Origin: Rhynchopus euleeides
Lineage: Eukaryota > Euglenozoa > Diplonemea > Diplonemida > Diplonemidae
Reading direction: 5' to 3'
DNA length: 64,000 bases
Assembly: GCA_963210315.1 (NCBI GenBank)
Contig: OY723242.1
Location: 248,001-312,000 of the forward strand
Shown here: piece after piece, positions 29,692-41,719 of the stretch
Position numbering within the stretch: the first letter of the stretch is position 1
How the letters are laid out: the number at the start of each line of letters is the position of its first letter
Program-made: the position numbers and the translations under genes
Notes under the pieces: generated by a model
What the model saw: the letters and a program-made list of their open reading frames with translations, nothing else
What the model was told of the DNA's origin: nothing
Database searches by the model: none

Positions 29692-31092
29692 CTTCACAGC
29701 AGCAAGCACGACCTCACGATCCTTGCGCAGGTTGGATGAAGCAGAGAGCAAAGCAAACCCATTCTTCCGCACGGCTGTGAGGACCACATCTCTGTTGCTG
29801 CGGATCGACTCGTCACAGCGTGTCAGAGTCAAGGGTTCCTGTGCCAGTGCAGCAAGCTGCTCTACCTGCGGCCGAGTATCAAGCTTCGGGGAGCGACAAC
29901 AACTCACATGGCCTGCGGGGGTACGCGGACCTCGGCTGTACATCGCAGCGAGCACCACCTCCCTGTCGCCCTGCAGGGAAGGGTCGGCGTGTTCGAGTGC
30001 CTCAGGGTAGGTCTGGACTGCTGCTAGGATAAGGTCTCGGTCTTGGCGAAGCGGCACATTTGAGCACGGCTCCTCCGCCTTGGGGATATACCCAAACGCA
30101 CTACCGTTCCACAGGACAGCCTCGCGTTGGAACTCCGTGTCGTGCCGCAGTGCGGAAGATACATGGTGGAAGGTGCGTCCCTGCAGACGCACGGCAGTCA
30201 GCATCACCTCTCTGTCGCCACGCAGTGCCTCAGAAGCAGAAGCTACCTCTTGGGCCATGCCCAACCGTAGGGCACGGAGAACAAGCTCCTTGTCGTTGAG
30301 CAGTGCAGCACTTGCGTGCTTGAGACCACGACCTGCCGCCATGACCACCTGCCTGTCGTTGCGGAGGGACTCACAGGCGTACTCGAGTGCGCCAGGGTCG
30401 CATTGGACAGCCGCCATGACGACCTCCCTGTCGGCCTGCAACGCTGCATCGACATGCTTGAGTCTGTCATCTTTCCGCTGTACAAGAGTGAGGACGAAGG
30501 GTTTGTTGCTGAGCAGTGTAGGTGATGCATGCATCAGGGACATTGGAGACGGGCTCGCGAGTGCAAGCAGCACGAGATCCTCGTCCGTACGGCGGTCTTC
30601 GGAAGCGTGTTGAAGTGTGTCACCGCGACCGCGGTGGCTGCGGACCGCTGCGGTGACGATGTGTCTGTCACTGCGGAATGAGTCATCGAGGTGCTGCAAC
30701 GCCTTGCCGTCACACTGCACCACGGCAAGCGCCACATCACGCAGACGCAGTGCCCAGGCAGGTATGGTCGTCATGTCAACGTCAGACCCGTAAGGTCTGT
30801 CGAAGTTCTGCTTCTGCAACACCTTCACGAAGCGAGCACCTGTGAGGGCGACATCGATGGAGCACCCGTGGGAGACAGGTGCGGCACCGGACAGAGGGGT
30901 GCTGTCGTCGAGCACCACCCCATCCACCGAGAGCTCCACGTCCTCGGGAAGCGCGTCGGGAGGGGACCCGAGCACCACGTCGAGTGCGTTTGCCTTGAGA
31001 TGAACCGGGGTGTCGCCCTCCCCGATGTGCACCGCATGCTGCTCCCCACTCAGCCTGTCCTTCAGGAACACCTCCATTCCTTCTCCTGACAT
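29686..31092 (-). CDS. Ubiquitin-like/DUF4116 repeat protein, truncated by insertion
   Basis: 468 residues from ATG (MSGEGMEVFLKDRLSGEQ) to a stop contributed by the inserted sequence. The N-terminal ~90 residues form the same ubiquitin-like domain as in the left-edge paralog (LSVDGVVLDDSTPLSGAAPV, then GCSIDVALTGARF). From ~110 onward about a dozen DUF4116-type repeats follow (DREVVMAAVQCDPGALEYAC, NDKELVLRALRLGMAQEVAS, DREVVLAAMYSRG). The frame is open far upstream of the chosen ATG, but homology with the paralog begins here. Function unknown; presumably a binding scaffold. Originally continuous with 28029-28860. Confidence 0.85.
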   Translation of the reverse strand: MSGEGMEVFLKDRLSGEQHAVHIGEGDTPVHLKANALDVVLGSPPDALPEDVELSVDGVVLDDSTPLSGAAPVSHGCSIDVALTGARFVKVLQKQNFDRPYGSDVDMTTIPAWALRLRDVALAVVQCDGKALQHLDDSFRSDRHIVTAAVRSHRGRGDTLQHASEDRRTDEDLVLLALASPSPMSLMHASPTLLSNKPFVLTLVQRKDDRLKHVDAALQADREVVMAAVQCDPGALEYACESLRNDRQVVMAAGRGLKHASAALLNDKELVLRALRLGMAQEVASASEALRGDREVMLTAVRLQGRTFHHVSSALRHDTEFQREAVLWNGSAFGYIPKAEEPCSNVPLRQDRDLILAAVQTYPEALEHADPSLQGDREVVLAAMYSRGPRTPAGHVSCCRSPKLDTRPQVEQLAALAQEPLTLTRCDESIRSNRDVVLTAVRKNGFALLSASSNLRKDREVVLAAVKG

Positions 31093-31603
31093 GTTTGCTC
31101 TTCCCTGTGTGTCTGGTGGTGGTGCGGTGTGTGGCGAACTCACGGGGAGGTGGAAATGCAATCCCAAAAGCAGACAGTGTACCAGATCGCCCCCACGAAA
31201 CCGATGGTGTGCAGTCAGTCGACCCTGAAACTGCTCTGTGCAGCAGAACCACTCTCTTGTGCAGTGGAGGTTGCTCCGAGTAAAGGCAGATGTCACCTCC
31301 GCTGCGTGCGTGTGCAAACTGCACCCTAACGGGGGCCTTCGCTCTGTGTCAAACTGTGTCAAATTGTGTCAGTGTGTCACACAGGCGGTTTTTTTCACCT
31401 TAGGCGAAATCGGCAAAAACGCCGCCAAGCCTTCGCTCTGTGTCACTGTGTGTCACTGACTCAGAGCGAAGGTCCCGTGACACAGGGGTGTTGGGGACAA
31501 TGCAAAATTTGCGAAAAATCTCGAAAAAAAATTTCTGGCAGAGGTGAAAAAATTGGGTTCCACACAAAACTGTCTCCGAAGTGACATACTCCCACGTGGT
31601 CCT
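31093..31603. other. Upstream region of DUF4116 gene and edge of the satellite
   Basis: The first ~50 nt match the 5' flank of the left-edge paralog. From 31337 to 31480 TGTGTCA words recur (CTGTGTCAAACTGTGTCAAA) with an inverted pair CCTTCGCTCTG / CAGAGCGAAGG at ~31429-31470. The TGTGTCA word is also the heart of the adjacent 31-bp satellite unit, so the array may have grown from such sequence. No gene. Confidence 0.5.
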
Positions 31604-34600
31604 TGCACACTGTGTCAGGCCCCCCCTGGCTTCTAACACAGTGTGTCATGCCCCCCCAGGATTCCAGCACACTGTGTCATGCCCCCCCAGGATTCCAGCA
31701 CACTGTGTCATGCCCCCCCAGGCTTCTAACACACTGTGTCATGCCCCCCCAGGCTTCCAGCACACTGTGTCATGCCCCCCCAGGCTTCTAACACACTGTG
31801 TCATGCCCCCCCAGGCTTCCAGCACACTGTGTCATGCCCCCCCAGGCTTCTAGCACACTGTGTCATGCCCCCCCAGGCTTCTAACACACTGTGTCATGCC
31901 CCCCCAGGGTTCTAGCACACTGTGTCATGCCCCCCCAGGCTTCTAACACACTGTGTCATGCCCCCCCAGGCTTCTAACACAATTTGTCATGCCCCCCCAG
32001 GCTTCTAGCACACTGTGTCATGCCCCCCCAGGCTTCGAACACACTCTGTCATGCCCCCCAGGCTTCTAGCACACTGTGTCATGCCCCCCCAGGCTTCTAG
32101 CACACTGTGTCATGCCCCCCCAGGCTTCTAGCACACTGTGTCATGCCCCCCCAGGCTTCGAACACACTCTGTCATGCCCCCCCAGGCTTCTAGCACACTG
32201 TGTCATGCCCCCCCAGGCTTCGAACACACTCTGTCATGCCCCCCCAGGCTTCTAGCACACTGTGTCATGCCCCCCCAGGCTTCTAGCACACTGTGTCATG
32301 CCCCCCCAGGGTTCTAACACACTGTGTCATGCCCCCCCAGGCTTCTAGCACACTGTGTCATGCCCCCCCAGGCTTCGAACACACTGTGTCATGCCCCCCC
32401 AGGCTTCTAACACACTGTGTCATGCCCCCCCAGGCTTCCAGCACACTGTGTCATGCCCCCCCAGGGTTCTAGCACACTGTGTCATGCCCCCCCAGGCTTC
32501 GAACACACTGTGTCATGCCCCCCCAGGGTTCTAGCACACTGTGTCATGCCCCCCCAGGCTTCTAACACACTGTGTCATGCCCCCCCAGGCTTCTAGCACA
32601 CTGTGTCATGCCCCCCCAGGCTTCTAGCACACTGTGTCATGCCCCCCCAGGGTTCTAGCACACTGTGTCATGCCCCCCCAGGCTTCTAACACAATGTGTC
32701 ATGCCCCCCCAGGCTTCTAGCACACTGTGTCATGCCCCCCCAGGCTTCGAACACACTCTGTCATGCCCCCCCAGGCTTCTAGCACACTGTGTCATGCCCC
32801 CCCAGGCTTCTAGCACACTGTGTCATGCCCCCCCAGGCTTCTAGCACACTGTGTCATGCCCCCCCAGGCTTCGAACACACTCTGTCATGCCCCCCCAGGC
32901 TTCTAGCACACTGTGTCATGCCCCCCCAGGCTTCTAGCACACTGTGTCATGCCCCCCCAGGCTTCTAGCACACTGTGTCATGCCCCCCCAGGCTTCTAGC
33001 ACACTGTGTCATGCCCCCCCAGGCTTCGAACACACTCTGTCATGCCCCCCCAGGCTTCTAGCACACTGTGTCATGCCCCCCCAGGCTTCTAGCACACTGT
33101 GTCATGCCCCCCCAGGGTTCTAACACACTGTGTCATGCCCCCCCAGGCTTCGAACACACTGTGTCATGCCCCCCCAGGCTTCTAACACACTGTGTCATGC
33201 CCCCCCAGGCTTCTAGCACACTGTGTCATGCCCCCCCAGGCTTCGAACACACTGTGTCATGCCCCCCCAGGCTTCTAACACACTGTGTCATGCCCCCCCA
33301 GGCTTCCAGCACACTGTGTCATGCCCCCCCAGGGTTCTAGCACACTGTGTCATGCCCCCCCAGGCTTCTAACACACTGTGTCATGCCCCCCCAGGCTTCT
33401 AGCACACTGTGTATGCCCCCCCAGGCTTCTAGCACACTGTGTCATGCCCCCCCAGGCTTCTAACACACTGTGTCATGCCCCCCCAGGCTTCTAGCACACT
33501 GTGTCATGCCCCCCCAGGCTTCTAGCACACTGTGTCATGCCCCCCCAGGCTTCCAGCACACTGTGTCATGCCCCCCCAGGTTTCTAGCACACTGTGTCAT
33601 GCCCCCCCAGGCTTCGAACACACTGTGTCATGCCCCCCCAGGCTTCTAGCACACTGTGTCATGCCCCCCCAGGCTTCTAGCACACTGTGTCATGCCCCCC
33701 CAGGCTTCTAACACACTGTGTCATGCCCCCCCAGGCTTCCAGCACACTGTGTCATGCCCCCCCAGGGTTCTAGCACACTGTGTCATGCCCCCCCAGGCTT
33801 CTAGCACACTGTGTCATGCCCCCCCAGGCTTCTAGCACACTGTGTCATGCCCCCCCAGGCTTCTAACACACTGTGTCATGCCCCCCCAGGCTTCCAGCAC
33901 ACTGTGTCATGCCCCCCCAGGGTTCTAGCACACTGTGTCATGCCCCCCCAGGCTTCTAACACACTGTGTCATGCCCCCCCAGGCTTCTAGCACACTGTGT
34001 CATGCCCCCCCAGGCTTCTAGCACACTGTGTCATGCCCCCCCAGGGTTCTAGCACACTGTGTCATGCCCCCCCAGGCTTCTAACACACTGTGTCATGCCC
34101 CCCCAGGCTTCTAGCACACTGTGTCATGCCCCCCCAGGGTTCTAACACACTGTGTCATGCCCCCCCAGGCTTCTAGCACACTGTGTCATGCCCCCCCAGG
34201 CTTCGAACACACTGTGTCATGCCCCCCCAGGCTTCCAGCACACTGTGTCATGCCCCCCCAGGGTTCTAACACACTGTGTCATGCCCCCCCAGGCTTCTAG
34301 CACACTGTGTCATGCCCCCCCAGGCTTCTAGCACACTGTGTCATGCCCCCCCAGGCTTCGAACACACTCTGTCATGCCCCCCCAGGCTTCTAGCACACTG
34401 TGTCATGCCCCCCCAGGCTTCGAACACACTCTGTCATGCCCCCCCAGGCTTCTAGCACACTGTGCCATGCCCCCCCAGGCTTCTAGCACACTGTGTCATG
34501 CCCCCCCAGGGTTCTAACACACTGTGTCATGCCCCCCCAGGCTTCGAACACACTGTGTCATGCCCCCCCAGGCTTCTAACACACTGTGTCATGCCCCCCC

Positions 34601-37600
34601 AGGCTTCTAGCACACTGTGTCATGCCCCCCCAGGCTTCGAACACACTGTGTCATGCCCCCCCAGGCTTCTAACACACTGTGTCATGCCCCCCCAGGCTTC
34701 CAGCACACTGTGTCATGCCCCCCCAGGCTTCTAACACACTGTGTCATGCCCCCCCAGGCTTCTAGCACACTGTGTCATGCCCCCCCAGGCTTCTAGCACA
34801 CTGTGTCATGCCCCCCCAGGCTTCTAACACACTGTGTCATGCCCCCCCAGGCTTCTAGCACACTGTGTCATGCCCCCCCAGGCTTCTAGCACACTGTGTC
34901 ATGCCCCCCCAGGCTTCTAACACACTGTGTCATGCCCCCCCAGGCTTCCAGCACACTGTGTCATGCCCCCCCAGGGTTCTAGCACACTGTGTCATGCCCC
35001 CCCAGGCTTCTAACACACTGTGTCATGCCCCCCCAGGCTTCTAGCACACTGTGTCATGCCCCCCCAGGCTTCTAACACACTGTGTCATGCCCCCCCAGGC
35101 TTCCAGCACACTGTGTCATGCCCCCCCAGGGTTCTAGCACACTGTGTCATGCCCCCCCAGGCTTCTAACACACTGTGTCATGCCCCCCCAGGCTTCTAGC
35201 ACACTGTGTCATGCCCCCCCAGGCTTCTAGCACACTGTGTCATGCCCCCCCAGGGTTCTAGCACACTGTGTCATGCCCCCCCAGGCTTCTAACACACTGT
35301 GTCATGCCCCCCCAGGCTTCTAGCACACTGTGTCATGCCCCCCCAGGGTTCTAACACACTGTGTCATGCCCCCCCAGGCTTCTAGCACACTGTGTCATGC
35401 CCCCCCAGGCTTCGAACACACTGTGTCATGCCCCCCCAGGCTTCCAGCACACTGTGTCATGCCCCCCCAGGCTTCTAGCACACTGTGTCATGCCCCCCCA
35501 GGCTTCTAGCACACTGTGTCATGCCCCCCCAGGCTTCGAACACACTCTGTCATGCCCCCCCAGGCTTCTAGCACACTGTGTCATGCCCCCCCAGGCTTCG
35601 AACACACTCTGTCATGCCCCCCCAGGCTTCTAGCACACTGTGCCATGCCCCCCCAGGCTTCTAGCACACTGTGTCATGCCCCCCCAGGCTTCGAACACAC
35701 TGTGTCATGCCCCCCCAGGCTTCTAACACACTGTGTCATGCCCCCCCAGGCTTCCAGCACACTGTGTCATGCCCCCCCAGGCTTCTAACACACTGTGTCA
35801 TGCCCCCCCAGGCTTCTAGCACACTGTGTCATGCCCCCCCAGGCTTCTAGCACACTGTGTCATGCCCCCCCAGGCTTCTAACACACTGTGTCATGCCCCC
35901 CCAGGCTTCTAGCACACTGTGTCATGCCCCCCCAGGCTTCTAGCACACTGTGTCATGCCCCCCCAGGCTTCCAGCACACTGTGTCATGCCCCCCCAGGTT
36001 TCTAGCACACTGTGTCATGCCCCCCCAGGCTTCGAACACACTGTGTCATGCCCCCCCAGGCTTCTAGCACACTGTGTCATGCCCCCCCAGGCTTCGAACA
36101 CACTGTGTCATGCCCCCCCAGGCTTCTAGCACACTGTGTCATGCCCCCCCAGGCTTCTAACACACTGTGTCATGCCCCCCCAGGCTTCTAACACAATGTG
36201 TCATGCCCCCCCAGGCTTCTAGCACACTGTGTCATGCCCCCCCAGGCTTCTAGCACACTGTGTCATGCCCCCCCAGGCTTCTAGCACACTGTGTCATGCC
36301 CCCCCAGGGTTCTAACACACTGTGTCATGCCCCCCCAGGCTTCTAGCACACTGTGTCATGCCCCCCCAGGCTTCTAGCACACTGTGTCATGCCCCCCCAG
36401 GCTTCGAACACACTCTGTCATGCCCCCCCAGGCTTCTAGCACACTGTGTCATGCCCCCCCAGGCTTCGAACACACTCTGTCATGCCCCCCCAGGCTTCTA
36501 GCACACTGTGCCATGCCCCCCCAGGCTTCTAGCACACTGTGTCATGCCCCCCCAGGGTTCTAACACACTGTGTCATGCCCCCCCAGGCTTCGAACACACT
36601 GTGTCATGCCCCCCCAGGCTTCTAACACACTGTGTCATGCCCCCCCAGGCTTCTAGCACACTGTGTCATGCCCCCCCAGGCTTCGAACACACTGTGTCAT
36701 GCCCCCCCAGGCTTCTAACACACTGTGTCATGCCCCCCCAGGCTTCCAGCACACTGTGTCATGCCCCCCCAGGCTTCTAACACACTGTGTCATGCCCCCC
36801 CAGGCTTCTAGCACACTGTGTCATGCCCCCCCAGGCTTCTAGCACACTGTGTCATGCCCCCCCAGGCTTCTAACACACTGTGTCATGCCCCCCCAGGCTT
36901 CTAGCACACTGTGTCATGCCCCCCCAGGCTTCTAGCACACTGTGTCATGCCCCCCCAGGCTTCCAGCACACTGTGTCATGCCCCCCCAGGTTTCTAGCAC
37001 ACTGTGTCATGCCCCCCCAGGCTTCGAACACACTGTGTCATGCCCCCCCAGGCTTCTAGCACACTGTGTCATGCCCCCCCAGGCTTCGAACACACTGTGT
37101 CATGCCCCCCCAGGCTTCTAGCACACTGTGTCATGCCCCCCCAGGCTTCTAACACACTGTGTCATGCCCCCCCAGGCTTCTAACACAATGTGTCATGCCC
37201 CCCCAGGCTTCTAGCACACTGTGTCATGCCCCCCCAGGCTTCTAGCACACTGTGTCATGCCCCCCCAGGCTTCTAGCACACTGTGTCATGCCCCCCCAGG
37301 CTTCTAACACACTGTGTCATGCCCCCCCAGGCTTCCAGCACACTGTGTCATGCCCCCCCAGGGTTCTAGCACACTGTGTCATGCCCCCCCAGGCTTCTAA
37401 CACACTGTGTCATGCCCCCCCAGGCTTCTAGCACACTGTGTTATGCCCCCCCAGGCTTCTAGCACACTGTGTCATGCCCCCCCAGGGTTCTAGCACACTG
37501 TGTCATGCCCCCCCAGGCTTCTAACACACTGTGTCATGCCCCCCCAGGCTTCTAGCACACTGTGTCATGCCCCCCCAGGGTTCTAACACACTGTGTCATG

Positions 37601-40600
37601 CCCCCCCAGGCTTCTAACACACTGTGTCATGCCCCCCCAGGCTTCCAGCACACTGTGTCATGCCCCCCCAGGGTTCTAACACACTGTGTCATGCCCCCCC
37701 AGGCTTCTAGCACACTGTGTCATGCCCCCCCAGGCTTCCAGCACACTGTGTCATGCCCCCCCAGGCTTCTAGCACACTGTGTCATGCCCCCCCAGGCTTC
37801 CAGCACACTGTGTCATGCCCCCCCAGGCTTCTAACACACTGTGTCATGCCCCCCCAGGCTTCTAGCACACTGTGTCATGCCCCCCCAGGCTTCTAGCACA
37901 CTGTGTCATGCCCCCCCAGGCTTCCAGCACACTGTGTCATGCCCCCCCAGGCTTCTAGCACACTGTGTCATGCCCCCCCAGGCTTCGAACACACTGTGTC
38001 ATGCCCCCCCAGGCTTCTAGCACACTGTGTCATGCCCCCCCAGGCTTCTAGCACACTGTGTCATGCCCCCCCAGGCTTCGAACACACTGTGTCATGCCCC
38101 CCCAGGCTTCTAGCACACTGTGTCATGCCCCCCCAGGCTTCGAACACACTGTGTCATGCCCCCCCAGGCTTCTAGCACACTGTGTCATGCCCCCCCAGGC
38201 TTCTAGCACACTGTGTCATGCCCCCCCAGGCTTCTAACACACTGTGTCATGCCCCCCCAGGCTTCCAGCACACTGTGTCATGCCCCCCCATGGTTCTAGC
38301 ACACTGTGTCATGCCCCCCCAGGCTTCTAACACACTGTGTCATGCCCCCCCAGGCTTCCAGCACACTGTGTCATGCCCCCCCATGGTTCTAGCACACTGT
38401 GTCATGCCCCCCCAGGCTTCTAACACACTGTGTCATGCCCCCCCAGGCTTCTAACACAATGTGTCATGCCCCCCCAGGCTTCTAGCACACTGTGTCATGC
38501 CCCCCCAGGCTTCGAACACACTGTGTCATGCCCCCCCAGGCTTCTAACACACTGTGTCATGCCCCCCCAGGCTTCCAGCACACTGTGTCATGCCCCCCCA
38601 GGGTTCTAGCACACTGTGTCATGCCCCCCCAGGCTTCGAACACACTGTGTCATGCCCCCCCAGGGTTCTAGCACACTGTGTCATGCCCCCCCAGGCTTCT
38701 AACACAATGTATCATGCCCCCCCAGGCTTCTAGCACACTGTGTCATGCCCCCCCAGGCTTCTAGCACACTGTGTCATGCCCCCCCAGGGTTCTAGCACAC
38801 TGTGTCATGCCCCCCCAGGCTTCTAACACAATGTGTCATGCCCCCCCAGGCTTCTAGCACACTGTGTCATGCCCCCCCAGGCTTCTAGCACACTGTGTCA
38901 TGCCCCCCCAGGGTTCTAGCACACTGTGTCATGCCCCCCCAGGCTTCTAACACAATGTGTCATGCCCCCCCAGGCTTCTAGCACACTGTGTCATGCCCCC
39001 CCAGGCTTCGAACACACTCTGTCATGCCCCCCCAGGCTTCTAGCACACTGTGTCATGCCCCCCCAGGCTTCTAGCACACTGTGTCATGCCCCCCCAGGCT
39101 TCTAGCACACTGTGTCATGCCCCCCCAGGCTTCGAACACACTCTGTCATGCCCCCCCAGGCTTCTAGCACACTGTGTCATGCCCCCCCAGGCTTCTAGCA
39201 CACTGTGTCATGCCCCCCCAGGCTTCTAGCACACTGTGTCATGCCCCCCCAGGCTTCGAACACACTCTGTCATGCCCCCCCAGGCTTCTAGCACACTGTG
39301 TCATGCCCCCCCAGGCTTCGAACACACTCTGTCATGCCCCCCCAGGCTTCTAGCACACTGTGTCATGCCCCCCCAGGCTTCTAGCACACTGTGTCATGCC
39401 CCCCCAGGGTTCTAACACACTGTGTCATGCCCCCCCAGGCTTCGAACACACTGTGTCATGCCCCCCCAGGCTTCTAACACACTGTGTCATGCCCCCCCAG
39501 GCTTCTAGCACACTGTGTCATGCCCCCCCAGGCTTCGAACACACTGTGTCATGCCCCCCCAGGCTTCTAACACACTGTGTCATGCCCCCCCAGGCTTCCA
39601 GCACACTGTGTCATGCCCCCCCAGGGTTCTAGCACACTGTGTCATGCCCCCCCAGGCTTCTAACACACTGTGTCATGCCCCCCCAGGCTTCTAGCACACT
39701 GTGTCATGCCCCCCCAGGCTTCTAGCACACTGTGTCATGCCCCCCCAGGCTTCTAACACACTGTGTCATGCCCCCCCAGGCTTCTAGCACACTGTGTCAT
39801 GCCCCCCCAGGCTTCTAGCACACTGTGTCATGCCCCCCCAGGCTTCCAGCACACTGTGTCATGCCCCCCCAGGCTTCGAACACACTGTGTCATGCCCCCC
39901 CAGGCTTCTAGCACACTGTGTCATGCCCCCCCAGGCTTCGAACACACTGTGTCATGCCCCCCCAGGCTTCTAGCACACTGTGTCATGCCCCCCCAGGCTT
40001 CTAACACACTGTGTCATGCCCCCCCAGGCTTCTAACACAATGTGTCATGCCCCCCCAGGCTTCTAGCACACTGTGTCATGCCCCCCCAGGCTTCTAGCAC
40101 ACTGTGTCATGCCCCCCCAGGCTTCTAGCACACTGTGTCATGCCCCCCCAGGCTTCTAGCACACTGTGTCATGCCCCCCCAGGCTTCTAACACACTGTGT
40201 CATGCCCCCCCAGGCTTCCAGCACACTGTGTCATGCCCCCCCAGGGTTCTAGCACACTGTGTCATGCCCCCCCAGGCTTCTAACACACTGTGTCATGCCC
40301 CCCCAGGCTTCTAGCACACTGTGTCATGCCCCCCCAGGCTTCTAGCACACTGTGTCATGCCCCCCCAGGGTTCTAGCACACTGTGTCATGCCCCCCCAGG
40401 CTTCTAGCACACTGTGTCATGCCCCCCCAGGGTTCTAACACACTGTGTCATGCCCCCCCAGGCTTCTAGCACACTGTGTCATGCCCCCCCAGGCTTCGAA
40501 CACACTGTGTCATGCCCCCCCAGGCTTCTAACACACTGTGTCATGCCCCCCCAGGCTTCCAGCACACTGTGTCATGCCCCCCCAGGGTTCTAACACACTG

Positions 40601-41719
40601 TGTCATGCCCCCTCAGGCTTCTCGCACACTGTGTCATGCCCCCCCAGGCTTCTAGCACACTGTGTCATGCCCCCCCAGGCTTCTAGCACACTGTGTCATG
40701 CCCCCCCAGGCTTCGAACACACTCTGTCATGCCCCCCCAGGCTTCTAGCACACTGTGTCATGCCCCCCCAGGCTTCTAGCACACTGTGTCATGCCCCCCC
40801 AGGGTTCTAACACACTGTGTCATGCCCCCCCAGGCTTCGAACACACTGTGTCATGCCCCCCCAGGCTTCTAACACACTGTGTCATGCCCCCCCAGGCTTC
40901 TAGCACACTGTGTCATGCCCCCCCAGGCTTCGAACACACTGTGTCATGCCCCCCCAGGCTTCTAACACACTGTGTCATGCCCCCCCAGGCTTCCAGCACA
41001 CTGTGTCATGCCCCCCCAGGGTTCTAGCACACTGTGTCATGCCCCCCCAGGCTTCTAACACACTGTGTCATGCCCCCCCAGGCTTCTAGCACACTGTGTC
41101 ATGCCCCCCCAGGCTTCTAGCACACTGTGTCATGCCCCCCCAGGCTTCTAACACACTGTGTCATGCCCCCCCAGGCTTCTAGCACACTGTGTCATGCCCC
41201 CCCAGGCTTCTAGCACACTGTGTCATGCCCCCCCAGGCTTCCAGCACACTGTGTCATGCCCCCCCAGGTTTCTAGCACACTGTGTCATGCCCCCCCAGGC
41301 TTCGAACACACTGTGTCATGCCCCCCCAGGCTTCTAGCACACTGTGTCATGCCCCCCCAGGCTTCGAACACACTGTGTCATGCCCCCCCAGGCTTCTAGC
41401 ACACTGTGTCATGCCCCCCCAGGCTTCTAACACACTGTGTCATGCCCCCCCAGGCTTCTAACACAATGTGTCATGCCCCCCCAGGCTTCTAGCACACTGT
41501 GTCATGCCCCCCCAGGCTTCTAGCACACTGTGTCATGCCCCCCCAGGCTTCTAGCACACTGTGTCATGCCCCCCCAGGCTTCTAGCACACTGTGTCATGC
41601 CCCCCCAGGCTTCTAACACACTGTGTCATGCCCCCCCAGGCTTCCAGCACACTGTGTCATGCCCCCCCAGGGTTCTAGCACACTGTGTCATGCCCCCCCA
41701 GGCTTCTAACACACTGTGT

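Noticed and set aside
31092..31362. Upstream extension of the DUF4116 frame to 31362
   Set aside because: Not conserved in the paralog, low protein character; homology and a good ATG place the start at 31092.
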